Positions 16,428 to 23,277 of a DNA stretch of 31,357 nt are shown one piece after another (position 1 is the first letter of the stretch; each line of letters begins with the position of its first letter). Source of the stretch: a virus. Made by a program: the position numbers and the translations under genes. The notes below the pieces were generated by a model. The model did not search any database and was not told the DNA's origin. It was given only the letters and a program-made list of their open reading frames with translations. Location: IMG/VR virus record IMGVR_UViG_3300025630_000032, positions 1-31,357 of that record; one strand, given 5' to 3'.

Positions 16428-16768
16428 CACTCCCCTCCTATCTGACCAGCTTGGATCATGGCGCGGTAGCACTCATATGCGTCATCAGTTGACATATTGC
16501 AGCATCCAATAGGCCCAATATCGCAACCCGCCTCCAACATCGCCTCAGTAGGTTCACGCGGAACGATTACGTGGTCTTTGAGTATCGCAGAGAGGGCGGC
16601 TTTGGCTGCGTCATAATCCAGATTACAAAGGTCCACATCGCTCTTGGGATCGCCACGCTCGTATGCCGCCCCAATCGCCCGCGCCATCGCTTCGATCAGT
16701 TCTGTCTCATTCATTTGCGTTGTCCTCGTAGGCGCGTCTGCCGCTTCGATACGGCTAGAGAGGGTCAT
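16427..16768 (-). CDS. Small phage accessory protein with PTEAMLEAG motif
   Basis: Up to 113 residues. The conserved block VPREPTEAMLEAG with a later YRAMIQAG matches a widespread phage family of unknown function, often seen next to DUF551 and Lar-like genes. ATG 16768 overlaps the upstream stop (ATGA), but ATG 16714 (MNETELIEAMARAIG) has GAGGA 8 nt upstream and gives the usual N-terminus of this family, so it may be the real start. Confidence 0.65.
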   Translation of the reverse strand: MTLSSRIEAADAPTRTTQMNETELIEAMARAIGAAYERGDPKSDVDLCNLDYDAAKAALSAILKDHVIVPREPTEAMLEAGCDIGPIGCCNMSTDDAYECYRAMIQAGQIGGE

Positions 16769-17367
16769 GAAACACAGTTTGCGAAGTCAATCGCCATCTG
16801 CTTTGCATCATCGAGTATTTCAGCCACCCATTCGCCTCGCCCCCAAGAGTCAGGCGGATACATCGTTGTCCCGCTGATCTTGGAGCGAAGTTTTTTGTTC
16901 GGAATATTGCTGGAGTATTCCCACGCTACGTTCGCGCACTCTCGGCCTTCGCTATCCACGCCGCGTGTTGCCGTCACATGCAAGCGAGTTTCATCGCGCC
17001 AGAAATCTTCGGATGCGCGCAGGAAATCATCCCATCCTACCGGGACATAGCCGCAGTCTCCGCGCTTGACCTCTGAACCAACTCCGAAGCCGCAGATCGC
17101 GCGATGTGACCATCCATACCATTTCTGTTCTGCTTTACAGAAACCGATCGAACACACACTATTTGATGGTGAGGCTAGTTCGGGGTTGATGCCCCTCTCA
17201 CTGCACAAAAACTTCGCGGTTTCCTCGTCGCCAATATAGTCACCAGCAGCGTTGACCGCTGCTCGCATAGTTTCACCCTCAAGGCCGGGTATGGTCCAAT
17301 CTGTCATCGTGTAATTCATCATCACTTCCCCTTCTATGCGCGTATTGCTGCGGCGATTGTCTGTCAT
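16765..17367 (-). CDS. Hypothetical accessory protein with WYGWSHRAICGFG motif
   Basis: Up to 200 residues. The central CKAEQKWYGWSHRAICGFGVGS block recalls conserved hypothetical proteins on phages and plasmids that carry 'K-x-YGWSHRA-I-x-G-F-G'. No catalytic triad or membrane segment is obvious. Start is ATG 17367, coupled to the upstream stop by ATGA, or ATG 17322, which has AAGGGGAAG just upstream and is probably used. Function unknown; an accessory or anti-host role is only inferred from context. Confidence 0.6.
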   Translation of the reverse strand: MTDNRRSNTRIEGEVMMNYTMTDWTIPGLEGETMRAAVNAAGDYIGDEETAKFLCSERGINPELASPSNSVCSIGFCKAEQKWYGWSHRAICGFGVGSEVKRGDCGYVPVGWDDFLRASEDFWRDETRLHVTATRGVDSEGRECANVAWEYSSNIPNKKLRSKISGTTMYPPDSWGRGEWVAEILDDAKQMAIDFANCVS

Positions 17368-17555
17368 GGCTGTTGCTCCCGTTGTGCGAGCATGGCTTCA
17401 AGATCATCCTGAAAGTTCAGAAGTGCGTCTCTTGCGCGCGACCATTCAGCTTGCGCGGGCGACCATGCACTGCATTTTGAAACGGCATCACGGCAGCGCT
17501 GAATGTGCTTTTCTAGCAGTTCTCTGATTTCAGACGCAGGCGGGTTATCTGTCAT
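17364..17555 (-). CDS. Small helical accessory protein
   Basis: A 63-residue protein, nearly all helix-forming (SEIRELLEKHIQRCRDAV, then ARDALLNFQDDLEAML), soluble and charged. The family is not recognised. Its start and stop are coupled to both neighbours by 4-nt overlaps, which argues that it is a real gene of the leftward operon. Confidence 0.55.
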   Translation of the reverse strand: MTDNPPASEIRELLEKHIQRCRDAVSKCSAWSPAQAEWSRARDALLNFQDDLEAMLAQREQQP

Positions 17556-17782
17556 GGCTGCTCTCCTGCTAGGTCGGGGCGGTTGAAGCGCTTTGGCTCT
17601 GCATCATTAATAATACTGGCCAGCAATCGGGCGCGGGCCTCAGATACGCGGTCAGTGCCGCAGTCGATCAGGTATCCATCCGCGAGGCAGACAAACCAAA
17701 CGGTGCCTCTGCCCTGTTCGCAGCGGTGTTCCCGATGTAGGACAAGCGCTCTGTCGCTTTGTAAATCAGCCATTGGTGTCAT
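17552..17782 (-). CDS. Small accessory protein, unknown function
   Basis: A 76-residue protein with a central beta-prone element (GTVWFVCLADGYLIDCGTD) followed by a helix (SEARARLLASIINDAEP). It resembles small phage proteins that present a short sheet and helix; no catalytic motif is visible. It overlaps the upstream gene by 17 nt and the downstream gene by 4 nt. An internal ATG three codons in is an alternative start. Confidence 0.5.
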   Translation of the reverse strand: MTPMADLQSDRALVLHREHRCEQGRGTVWFVCLADGYLIDCGTDRVSEARARLLASIINDAEPKRFNRPDLAGEQP

Positions 17783-18266
17783 GGCTCTCTCCTAGTGCTG
17801 CGTCGATGCGACCAATTAGATTAGCCGCTTGTGCGAGGTTCATATGACCTGTCTCCGTGAAGTCGTCAGAGGTATCCATGAGGACAGACAATCCGGTGCG
17901 TGCTTCTTTCAGCAACTCTCGCAGATCGGGTTGGGATGCGAGAGCTTCTGTCAGTAAATCATCGCAGAATGTGCCAAAACGATCTGTCACTTTGACCATG
18001 CTCCCGTCCTCCGGCAGTGTATCGTTCATAATTAGCCATTTGGTTAGCTTAACCGTAAGGTTGTTGGCAGCCTCAACCACATCAGCGGGTGCATTGCGGG
18101 GCAGTCGGTTCCATTGATCGGCGGCGCGTTCCTTCGATTTGTCGCCAGTCTGCAAGCCACACGCACGGCAGGCTACCCAGTGACAGCCCGGTGCGCCACT
18201 GAGCATCTGAACGTCTGCACAAGCGCAATCAGGATCAGGGCAAGGCTTTAGGCTAGTCTCAGTCAT
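17766..18266 (-). CDS. Lar-like zinc-ribbon fusion protein
   Basis: A 166-residue protein. Residues ~6-55 carry a Cys-rich ribbon (LKPCPDPDCAC, then WVACRACGLQTGDKSKERAADQWNRLP), the layout of Lar-type restriction-alleviation proteins ('LKPCPFCG...V-x-C-x-x-CG...A...WNRR'). Residues ~58-166 are a helical domain shared with the next gene upstream (NAPADVVEAANNLTVKL, then DRFGTFCDDLLTEALA). At DNA level the shared part is nearly identical, apart from a micro-inversion. An anti-restriction role is suggested by the N-terminus but unproven. Confidence 0.65.
   Translation of the reverse strand: MTETSLKPCPDPDCACADVQMLSGAPGCHWVACRACGLQTGDKSKERAADQWNRLPRNAPADVVEAANNLTVKLTKWLIMNDTLPEDGSMVKVTDRFGTFCDDLLTEALASQPDLRELLKEARTGLSVLMDTSDDFTETGHMNLAQAANLIGRIDAALGESHDTNG
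17911..18100. repeat. Copy 1 of ~190-bp duplicated segment
   Basis: Nearly identical to 18491-18680 (constant offset 580 bp), with a handful of substitutions by eye. It begins with a 29-bp unit made of 8-bp inverted repeats CTCTCGCA/TGCGAGAG (17916-17923 and 17937-17944) around a 13-bp core GATCGGGTTGGGA. Confidence 0.9.
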
Positions 18267-18798
18267 TGTGTTGTCCTTCTAGTGCTGCGTCGATTTGGGC
18301 GATTGCGTGGCGAGCGGTATCCAAGTCGGATCGGCGGACACTATGTCGCTTGAGCGGCTCGCTCTGCGCCTTGTCATACCAGTCGAAGGACGCGCGTAAC
18401 GCTGCGCCATCGGACGGAAAATCAGGATCAAACGCATCGACTCCCATGGCGGCTTTCGCAAACGGTTCTAGTGCATCCCGCGCCTCCCGCAGCAACTCTC
18501 GCATCCCAACCCGATCTGCGAGAGCTTCTGTCAGTAAATCATCGCAGAATGTGCCAAAACGATCGGTCACTTTGACCATACTCCCGTCCTCAGGCAGTGC
18601 ATCGTTCTTAATTAGCCATTCGGTTAGCTTAACCGTAAGGTTGTTGGCAGCCTCAACCACATCAGCGGGTGCATTGCGGGTGTTCCGGGCTTCCTCGCGG
18701 TGACGGGCGAAGGCTTGCTCAACCCATTCGGTAGTAAAACCTCGCTGCGCCAACAGCTCAGCCGCAGCATCACGATCCGCTTGTGTAATCTCGGTCAC
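18259..18798 (-). CDS. Accessory protein, paralogue of the Lar-like fusion's C-terminal domain
   Basis: A 179-residue protein and the first gene of the leftward accessory operon. GTG start at 18798 with GGAGG 6 nt upstream. An N-terminal helical segment (ADRDAAAELLAQRGF) is followed by the domain it shares with the neighbour at 17766 (NAPADVVEAANNLTVKL...LLTEALA) and a C-terminal helical tail. A candidate promoter lies 24 nt upstream. Function unknown. It overlaps the next gene by 8 nt. Confidence 0.6.
   Translation of the reverse strand: MTEITQADRDAAAELLAQRGFTTEWVEQAFARHREEARNTRNAPADVVEAANNLTVKLTEWLIKNDALPEDGSMVKVTDRFGTFCDDLLTEALADRVGMRELLREARDALEPFAKAAMGVDAFDPDFPSDGAALRASFDWYDKAQSEPLKRHSVRRSDLDTARHAIAQIDAALEGQHND
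18491..18680. repeat. Copy 2 of ~190-bp duplicated segment, core inverted
   Basis: Same segment as 17911-18100, but the 13-bp core between the inverted repeats (18496-18503 and 18517-18524) reads TCCCAACCCGATC, the exact reverse complement of copy 1. Confidence 0.9.
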
Positions 18799-18821
18799 AT
18801 CAATCCTCCAAATCCAGTGTG

Positions 18822-18850
18822 ATTAATCCACCACAAGAACGCTATTGCAA
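18822..18850 (-). promoter_or_regulatory. Candidate promoter of the leftward accessory operon
   Basis: On the minus strand, TTGCAA (18850-18845) is followed after exactly 17 nt by ATTAAT (18827-18822). Predicted start near 18815, leaving a short leader with GGAGG before GTG 18798. The -35 hexamer is identical to that proposed for pL. The match to sigma70 consensus is 4/6 for each box, so it is only a candidate. No further gene is seen in the 240-bp gap between 18799 and 19039; it holds this promoter and attP. Confidence 0.4.
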
Positions 18851-18906
18851 CGCAGATAAGGTTGGGTCCGTCAGCGTTCACGCTTCACCTGCCTTTCGTG
18901 TGTTGA

Positions 18907-19093
18907 GGTTGGACAAGTGACACGCGGGACGCCGCAGGAATGCGTGGGCCAAAACGCATGGTTGGACAACGCCAAGCCCTTGCGTCAATTGAGTTGATTC
19001 ACTCCGCCCCTGGGCACCACCCTCTATAAAAAACTCCATTTAATCAGTCTCTTGTGAAGGTTGGACATTTTTCGGGAACTCAAGGTTGGACAA
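18907..19093. other. attP: attP: tRNA-Phe-like core with four arm-type repeats
   Basis: The core candidate is TCCGCCCCTGGGCACCA at 19003-19019, which reads as the T-arm/acceptor 3' end of an alphaproteobacterial tRNA-Phe (acceptor partner GCCCAGG). Four direct copies of GGTTGGACA flank it, two on the left (18907, 18960) and two on the right (19059, 19084); the right pair lies inside the integrase 3' coding end but in different reading frames. A weaker copy (GGTTGGGTC) is at 18860. This is the layout of an integrase core site with arm-binding sites. Recognition of the tRNA is from memory of tRNA-Phe sequences, not a search. Confidence 0.75.
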
Positions 19094-20125
19094 CGCGCGC
19101 TCCGCGAGAGCTGTCCGGTTGGCCTTTGAGCGGTAGTAAGCGAAGGTTTCTGCCTTCTTGTGGCCTGTCACAGCCTGGCCCTCGGCGTCGGTCGCTCCAC
19201 GTTCCGCCAAGAGACGGGACATTGCCTTCCGCAGTCCGTGAATTGAACATTGCGGAAGCCCGGCTTCGTCGCACCATTTGCGCATTCGATTGCCCAACCC
19301 CGCGTCTGAAAACGGCTTCCCGAATTGCGTGGTGATTATGAAACGAATAGGCGTCGCCGGTAGGGCTTCAAGTGCAGCCCTTGTCGTCGAGAGCATCGGA
19401 ACCGCAGTTTCATTGTTACCTTTGGCGTGTGCGACGTGGATCTTCCCGTCTTGGATATGGTCGCGCTCAATCTTGTTCACGTTGCATCGGCGAGCGGCGG
19501 TGTTCAACGCTAATTCCATCGTTAGCCGCGCCATTGAGCCGAGTGGGTGCGTCGACCTGTATTGCTCGATTTCGGCATCTGTCCAATCATGGATACCATC
19601 GCCTTCTTCGTATTTCTCGGTCAGCCGCACCGGATTGTCCGGTCGCCACCCCAAGCGGCAAGCATGATCCATCATGCCGGATAGGTTCTTTCGCAGCACA
19701 TTCGCTGCGGCAGGCGTCTCCCACATTTGACCGAAGATATTGTCGAGCCATCCGACAGTGACTTGGACAACTGGACGCTCCCCGTAACGCCGCCCCTTCG
19801 GGTCAACACGATCAAGGAAGCGCTCCATTGTCCGCGCCTGGACATGCTGCGTCCGAGCCGCCTTCCTGCGCCATCGGGGTGTTTTCTTAAGCCTATTGAG
19901 AAGGTCGTCGAGAGTGCGGGGATTGACCTTGCGCGGCGAGGTGGCCGGTTGGATATCTGCCGGGCCTTGCTCGATTATTTCAGCATATGCCCGATGAAAT
20001 TCCGCGTCGCTTGGTTCGCCCGGCAAACATTTGCTTGGGAAGCCCTTGCGACGGAACCTATAGCGGATTTTACCGTGCCGGTCCTTAACGGGCCGCACGT
20101 TGCGCGGAAGTTCAGACATCATCAT
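19040..20125 (-). CDS. int: Tyrosine integrase
   Basis: A 361-residue site-specific recombinase. Residues ~70-160 form a SAM-like core-binding domain; the catalytic domain follows. Visible catalytic residues are Arg212 (NTAARRCNV), Lys235 (HAKGNNETAVPM), His296 and Arg299 (IHGLRKAMS), His322 (TGHKKAE) and Tyr331 (FAYYRSK). It catalyses integration into, and excision from, the host chromosome, probably at a tRNA-Phe gene, since attP lies immediately downstream. Start is one of three consecutive ATGs (20125, 20122, 20119). It is the last gene of the leftward early operon and overlaps the small gene upstream. Confidence 0.93.
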   Translation of the reverse strand: MMMSELPRNVRPVKDRHGKIRYRFRRKGFPSKCLPGEPSDAEFHRAYAEIIEQGPADIQPATSPRKVNPRTLDDLLNRLKKTPRWRRKAARTQHVQARTMERFLDRVDPKGRRYGERPVVQVTVGWLDNIFGQMWETPAAANVLRKNLSGMMDHACRLGWRPDNPVRLTEKYEEGDGIHDWTDAEIEQYRSTHPLGSMARLTMELALNTAARRCNVNKIERDHIQDGKIHVAHAKGNNETAVPMLSTTRAALEALPATPIRFIITTQFGKPFSDAGLGNRMRKWCDEAGLPQCSIHGLRKAMSRLLAERGATDAEGQAVTGHKKAETFAYYRSKANRTALAERALSNLEFPKNVQPSQETD

Positions 20126-20294
20126 CGCTCCAATCGTCGCCCCCGCCGATCATGCGAGGCGATTCGCCGATAATGATCTCGATCCTGCTATTCTCCAAGT
20201 CCATGACGATGCGTGCGCGCTCAAGCTTGGCCGTGGCGACAGCTTTCGCAGCCCGATCCATATCGGCTTGCGTGATGCGCGCTGGCTTAGTCAT
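20112..20294 (-). CDS. Small protein upstream of int, possible excision factor
   Basis: A 60-residue protein with a helical first half beginning ARITQADMDRAAKAV and a beta/turn second half (NSRIEIIIGES). Short proteins of the 'R-I-T-Q-A-D/E' type commonly sit just upstream of integrases in alphaproteobacterial prophages. It overlaps the integrase start region. Position suggests a recombination directionality factor, but no winged-helix motif is clear, so this is a guess. Confidence 0.55.
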   Translation of the reverse strand: MTKPARITQADMDRAAKAVATAKLERARIVMDLENSRIEIIIGESPRMIGGGDDWSDDDV

Positions 20295-20303
20295 AGGCTT
20301 TTC

Positions 20304-20441
20304 TCACCTTCTTCCCTCATACAATTCCGGCCTGCGCTGGCGAAGCAACTGCCAGAAGCGGCGGTCCTCGTCGTCCATTGGCAGGATCGGGCCGGAAACC
20401 GTCGCGGGCTTCCGGCTCTCGGTAAATCGAAGCGCGGTCAT
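20304..20441 (-). CDS. Small protein of the recombination operon (45 aa)
   Basis: A 45-residue protein with a short helical core (DDEDRRFWQLLRQRRPELYEG). The ATG overlaps the recT stop (TGATG), and the GC-rich frame is clean, which supports a real gene. The motif recalls small phage proteins found between recT-like and integrase genes. Function unknown. Confidence 0.55.
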   Translation of the reverse strand: MTALRFTESRKPATVSGPILPMDDEDRRFWQLLRQRRPELYEGRR

Positions 20442-21460
20442 CACTCGCCCTTTCGCTTGAGCGCCTTGCGCATGGTTTCGAATTGCTGGCGGACGGTCTG
20501 CTCGACATCATCCGGCAGGGCTGCGCTGTGGCGGTCGAAATCGCCCTCAAGCGCATCGAGCTGCTTGAGCGTCGTGCATTCGTCGATGTCGGCCTTGATC
20601 GCGTCGATCTTGTCCGCCCATGCCTCACGGTCGGAAGGCGGCGCTTCATCTTCGCTCTCCGTCATTGCGCCGCCTTCCTGTTCGTCGTTTTCTTCGGGTT
20701 CGGCACCTTCCTCGATATGGTGTTCGAGAGCGTCGAGCCGCGAAACCTTGGCCTCCGGCTCATTGGGGACCGCCGCCAAAATCGGACGGTGCTCGATCGT
20801 CGTCGTCATGGTATCGTCGCGGCCGAAAACCCGGTCCTCGATATCGGTTGACATTGGCAGGCGCTTCGAGAGGCGGCGCATCACGGTCTTGCGCGCCATT
20901 TCGCCCCACCATTGCACCCAAGGACCATTCTTGCCTGCACGGCTTACGTCGCGGACTTGCTCGATTTCCTCGTAACTCATCACTTCGAGCAGCTTCGAGC
21001 CGTCCTTCAAGATGGCGGTTGCATAAGCGCCGATCGCCTTGCCGCGCGGTTTATCAAGCGGCGGCGGGTTGTGGCGAACGTCCTCGTCGAAGCCGTAGCT
21101 GACCTCAAAGAAGTCGTTTTCGTGGACAACCTGCGCGCTGATCTTCGAAACCTCGCCCGACTGCCGGATCTTTTTCAAGACGCCGGAAATCATCGGCATG
21201 GCCTGCGCCTTGTTGCCGAACATGACGAGCGCGGCTTCGCGCCCATCGGGCAGCAAGCCGTCCTGCGCCAGTTTCGTGATGGCGCCGAACAGACTGGCGC
21301 GATCCGCATTTTGCAATTGCGGGTTTTGCTGGATCGCAGTCATCGCCACTCGGGCGAACTTCTCGACGGTAACGTGCTCGGGCAGCGCAGCCTTCAATTG
21401 CGGCGCCATAACGTCCAAGTTTTGCCGGATTACGGCGATAGGGTTGGCGTTGCTTGCCAT
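20441..21460 (-). CDS. recT: RecT-family single-strand annealing protein
   Basis: A 339-residue protein. The RecT core is clear at residues ~35-215: LFGAITKLAQDGLLPDGREAALV, IRQSGEVSKISAQVV with FFEVSYG, and a PWVQWWGEMARKTVMRRL block, as in RecT/Bet-like annealases. The C-terminal third is acidic and low-complexity (AEPEENDEQEGGAMTESEDEAPP) and may contact partner proteins. With the YqaJ exonuclease encoded just upstream (TAATG overlap) it forms a two-component homologous recombination system like RecE/RecT or Red exo/beta. Confidence 0.92.
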   Translation of the reverse strand: MASNANPIAVIRQNLDVMAPQLKAALPEHVTVEKFARVAMTAIQQNPQLQNADRASLFGAITKLAQDGLLPDGREAALVMFGNKAQAMPMISGVLKKIRQSGEVSKISAQVVHENDFFEVSYGFDEDVRHNPPPLDKPRGKAIGAYATAILKDGSKLLEVMSYEEIEQVRDVSRAGKNGPWVQWWGEMARKTVMRRLSKRLPMSTDIEDRVFGRDDTMTTTIEHRPILAAVPNEPEAKVSRLDALEHHIEEGAEPEENDEQEGGAMTESEDEAPPSDREAWADKIDAIKADIDECTTLKQLDALEGDFDRHSAALPDDVEQTVRQQFETMRKALKRKGE

Positions 21461-22395
21461 TATGCTTGCTCCTCTTTGATCGTTAGTCGGCGGTATGCTT
21501 TCCGCCCCTTGATAATCTCGCCCGGCTCGGCATTTCGGTCGGGTATTTCGTCGATCAGCGTCGCGGTGGCCTTGAAACCCGCCATCTTGGCAATGCAGCG
21601 CTTGACGGGCGGCAATTCGCCGTTCGCAGCGGCTTCGGCCATCTTGAACATGATTTCGGCTCCCGCCGCCTTCTTGCGCTCGTCCGCAGCCTTCGCTTCG
21701 GCGGCGGCTTTGAGGTATGCGGCGCAGGCTTCCGGCGCGAGGTTGTCGGCGGTCAAGTCGATTTCCTCGATCGACAAGTCGCGGTAAAGCGCGCCGATCG
21801 CCTCGCCATCGCGCTCGAAGTTCGGCAGCGGTGCGTTGCCTTCGGCGATACGCTGCCAAAAGGCCGCAACGCGCCTGCAAATCTCGGCATAGACCTTTGG
21901 CCGTGCTTCGATCTGGAAACGCTCGAGCTGGTTGCCGCCGACCAAGATGATAAGGTCGGCCCACGGTAAGCCGGCGAGCCCCGCATAAGTGATCGCCTGC
22001 AACTGATATTGCAGCGGCGGCTCATCGCCCCAATCGCGGAAACGCAAGTAGTCGACCGTCTTGATTTCGAGGACGCCTTTGCCGCGTGCGGGGCATGTGG
22101 CGAATTGGTCGGGATGCCCGCCGATGCGCACAGTCTCATCGTGCAGGCGCTTCGGCGTCTTGGCGCGCTCATAACCCCATTTGTCGCAAGCCCATTCGAT
22201 GATTGCCCGCTCCATGCGGACGCCTGCCTCCTGGCGCTCGTCTGTGACAAATTCCGGCGTGTCGATCGTGCCTGAGCGCCTATGGAATAGTTCAAATTCC
22301 GTCAGCCAGGGCGAGGCGTCAAAGAGCGCTGCCACTTCGCCAGCGCCGATCACGCTCGCGCGGAAAATGTCATCGTCGTCAGATAGCGCGTTCAT
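21460..22395 (-). CDS. YqaJ/lambda-exonuclease-like recombinase
   Basis: A 311-residue nuclease of the PD-(D/E)XK type. Motifs seen: an N-terminal VIGAGEVAALFDASPWLTEFELFHRR segment (YqaJ signature), GGHPDQF near residue 87, VLEIKTVD around residues 102-109 with the metal-binding Glu and Lys, and PLQYQLQAITYAGL. It would resect double-strand ends to provide single strands for RecT. ATG 22395 is preferred because GAGAGG lies 5 nt upstream; a TTG five codons earlier is possible. Confidence 0.88.
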   Translation of the reverse strand: MNALSDDDDIFRASVIGAGEVAALFDASPWLTEFELFHRRSGTIDTPEFVTDERQEAGVRMERAIIEWACDKWGYERAKTPKRLHDETVRIGGHPDQFATCPARGKGVLEIKTVDYLRFRDWGDEPPLQYQLQAITYAGLAGLPWADLIILVGGNQLERFQIEARPKVYAEICRRVAAFWQRIAEGNAPLPNFERDGEAIGALYRDLSIEEIDLTADNLAPEACAAYLKAAAEAKAADERKKAAGAEIMFKMAEAAANGELPPVKRCIAKMAGFKATATLIDEIPDRNAEPGEIIKGRKAYRRLTIKEEQA

Positions 22396-22493
22396 AAAAA
22401 CCTCTCCCAAACGGCCGGCAGGCTAACGCCGACGAAAATCAGCAACGCGGCCAGGCCGACATAAAAACAGAAGCGTTCGACGAGCGCGGTCAT
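22392..22493 (-). CDS. 33-aa single-TM protein
   Basis: A 33-residue protein that is almost entirely one hydrophobic helix (CFYVGLAALLIFVGVSLPAV) with Glu/Arg at both ends. It is coupled by 4-nt ATGA overlaps to the zinc-ribbon gene upstream and the exonuclease gene downstream, which argues that it is translated. A membrane microprotein of unknown role. Confidence 0.5.
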   Translation of the reverse strand: MTALVERFCFYVGLAALLIFVGVSLPAVWERFL

Positions 22494-22669
22494 TTGCAGT
22501 CTCCGCAGAAGTGGAGCCAATCGTCGCCATCCTTGCGGGCAACCCATCCGTGCGATTTCACCTTCGCCATCGCGCCGGAAAAATTCGAGCAACGGGTTTC
22601 GTCGATCTCGCCGCAGCCATCGCAGCAAAAGGCGATCGGCCCTTCGTATCGTTCGCGCTCGATCGTCAC
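22490..22669 (-). CDS. Small zinc-ribbon protein
   Basis: A 59-residue protein with two Cys pairs, CCDGC near residue 16 and CGDC at the C-terminus, flanking an aromatic/charged middle (KVKSHGWVARKDGDDWLHF). This is a likely zinc ribbon. GTG 22669 overlaps the upstream stop as GTGA. Such proteins may bind nucleic acid; function unknown. Confidence 0.65.
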   Translation of the reverse strand: MTIERERYEGPIAFCCDGCGEIDETRCSNFSGAMAKVKSHGWVARKDGDDWLHFCGDCK

Positions 22670-22830
22670 TGCTCCCACTCCTTATTGAGTTCGCGCCAGC
22701 GTTCCTCGCCCATGCTTTCGCGGGCGTCGGCTATCTTGCGGTCGAGCGAGTAGTCGGGCGCCCAATTCGGCATGTCGTCGAGGACGCTCCGCATAACCGC
22801 GTTGCGCGTCAGAAGGCGGAAGCGGCTCAT
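22666..22830 (-). CDS. Small hypothetical protein (54 aa)
   Basis: A 54-residue helical, charged protein (LTRNAVMRSVLDDMP, then DARESMGEERWRELNKEWEQ). The family is not recognised. It is linked to both neighbours by ATGA and GTGA overlaps, which is the main evidence that it is a gene of the early leftward operon. Confidence 0.5.
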   Translation of the reverse strand: MSRFRLLTRNAVMRSVLDDMPNWAPDYSLDRKIADARESMGEERWRELNKEWEQ

Positions 22831-23168
22831 AGTTGCACCATCGGGACATATGACATTGCGGCGCGCGCTTCGGGTTCGTCGCAGATCACATAGCAGCGCG
22901 AATGGGCGCCGTGGCGAAGCGTGACGCTGGTTACTTCATCCCAAGCCATCACTTCGCGTTCGCCGCGAGAGTGGCCAGCAATCTCGATCCCTTCGTCTGT
23001 GAGCGCCTGAATGCGCGCATCGACCAGGCAATAGCCGAGCTGGCGAATGTCAGCGGCGGGGTATTCCCTGCCCCATTCGCGCGGCAATTCACGGGCACCG
23101 ACAAACGGCTTGAGAAGCGTCGCCATCTCGTTGCGGCTCACTTCGTGAATGTTGGCAGGGGCGCTCAT
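22827..23168 (-). CDS. Hypothetical early protein (113 aa)
   Basis: A 113-residue protein with a helical N-terminus (SRNEMATLLKPFVGARELP) and an alternating middle (EVTSVTLRHGAHSRCYVICDEPEA). No known motif. The start ATG 23168 overlaps the stop of the 28-aa membrane ORF (ATGA). It lies in the position of early leftward genes that in other phages modulate host or recombination functions; nothing in the sequence identifies which. Confidence 0.55.
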   Translation of the reverse strand: MSAPANIHEVSRNEMATLLKPFVGARELPREWGREYPAADIRQLGYCLVDARIQALTDEGIEIAGHSRGEREVMAWDEVTSVTLRHGAHSRCYVICDEPEARAAMSYVPMVQL

Positions 23169-23251
23169 GCGAGCACCACCCACGCACCAAGCGCGATAAA
23201 GGCGATCACCAGCGCGTCAGGCAACCAGTGCGGGATATTGGGAAAGGACAT
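23165..23251 (-). CDS. 28-aa single-TM microprotein, first ORF after pL
   Basis: A 28-residue ORF, M-S-F-P-N-I-P-H-W-L-P-D followed by a hydrophobic helix (ALVIAFIALGAWVVLA). It has an excellent ribosome-binding site, GGAGG placed 6 nt before the ATG, and a 4-nt ATGA overlap with the next gene. That ribosome-binding site sits in one arm of a perfect hairpin. It is likely a translated membrane microprotein and a coupling leader for the operon. Confidence 0.6.
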   Translation of the reverse strand: MSFPNIPHWLPDALVIAFIALGAWVVLA

Positions 23252-23277
23252 AACCACCTCCGTTGTTGGAGGTGGTT
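23252..23277 (-). promoter_or_regulatory. Perfect 10-bp hairpin that can mask the ribosome-binding site
   Basis: AACCACCTCC (23252-23261) and GGAGGTGGTT (23268-23277) are perfect inverted repeats around a 6-nt loop. In leftward RNA the 3' arm contains the GGAGG of the 28-aa ORF, so any transcript covering both arms can hide it. The predicted pL start (about 23267) falls in the loop, so pL transcripts would lack the 5' arm. The hairpin also touches the operator at 23275-23291. Confidence 0.6.

Noticed and set aside
19003-19019. A complete tRNA gene
   Set aside because: Only the T-arm/acceptor 3' portion is recognisable; no anticodon or D arm lies upstream. It fits an attachment core, not a gene.
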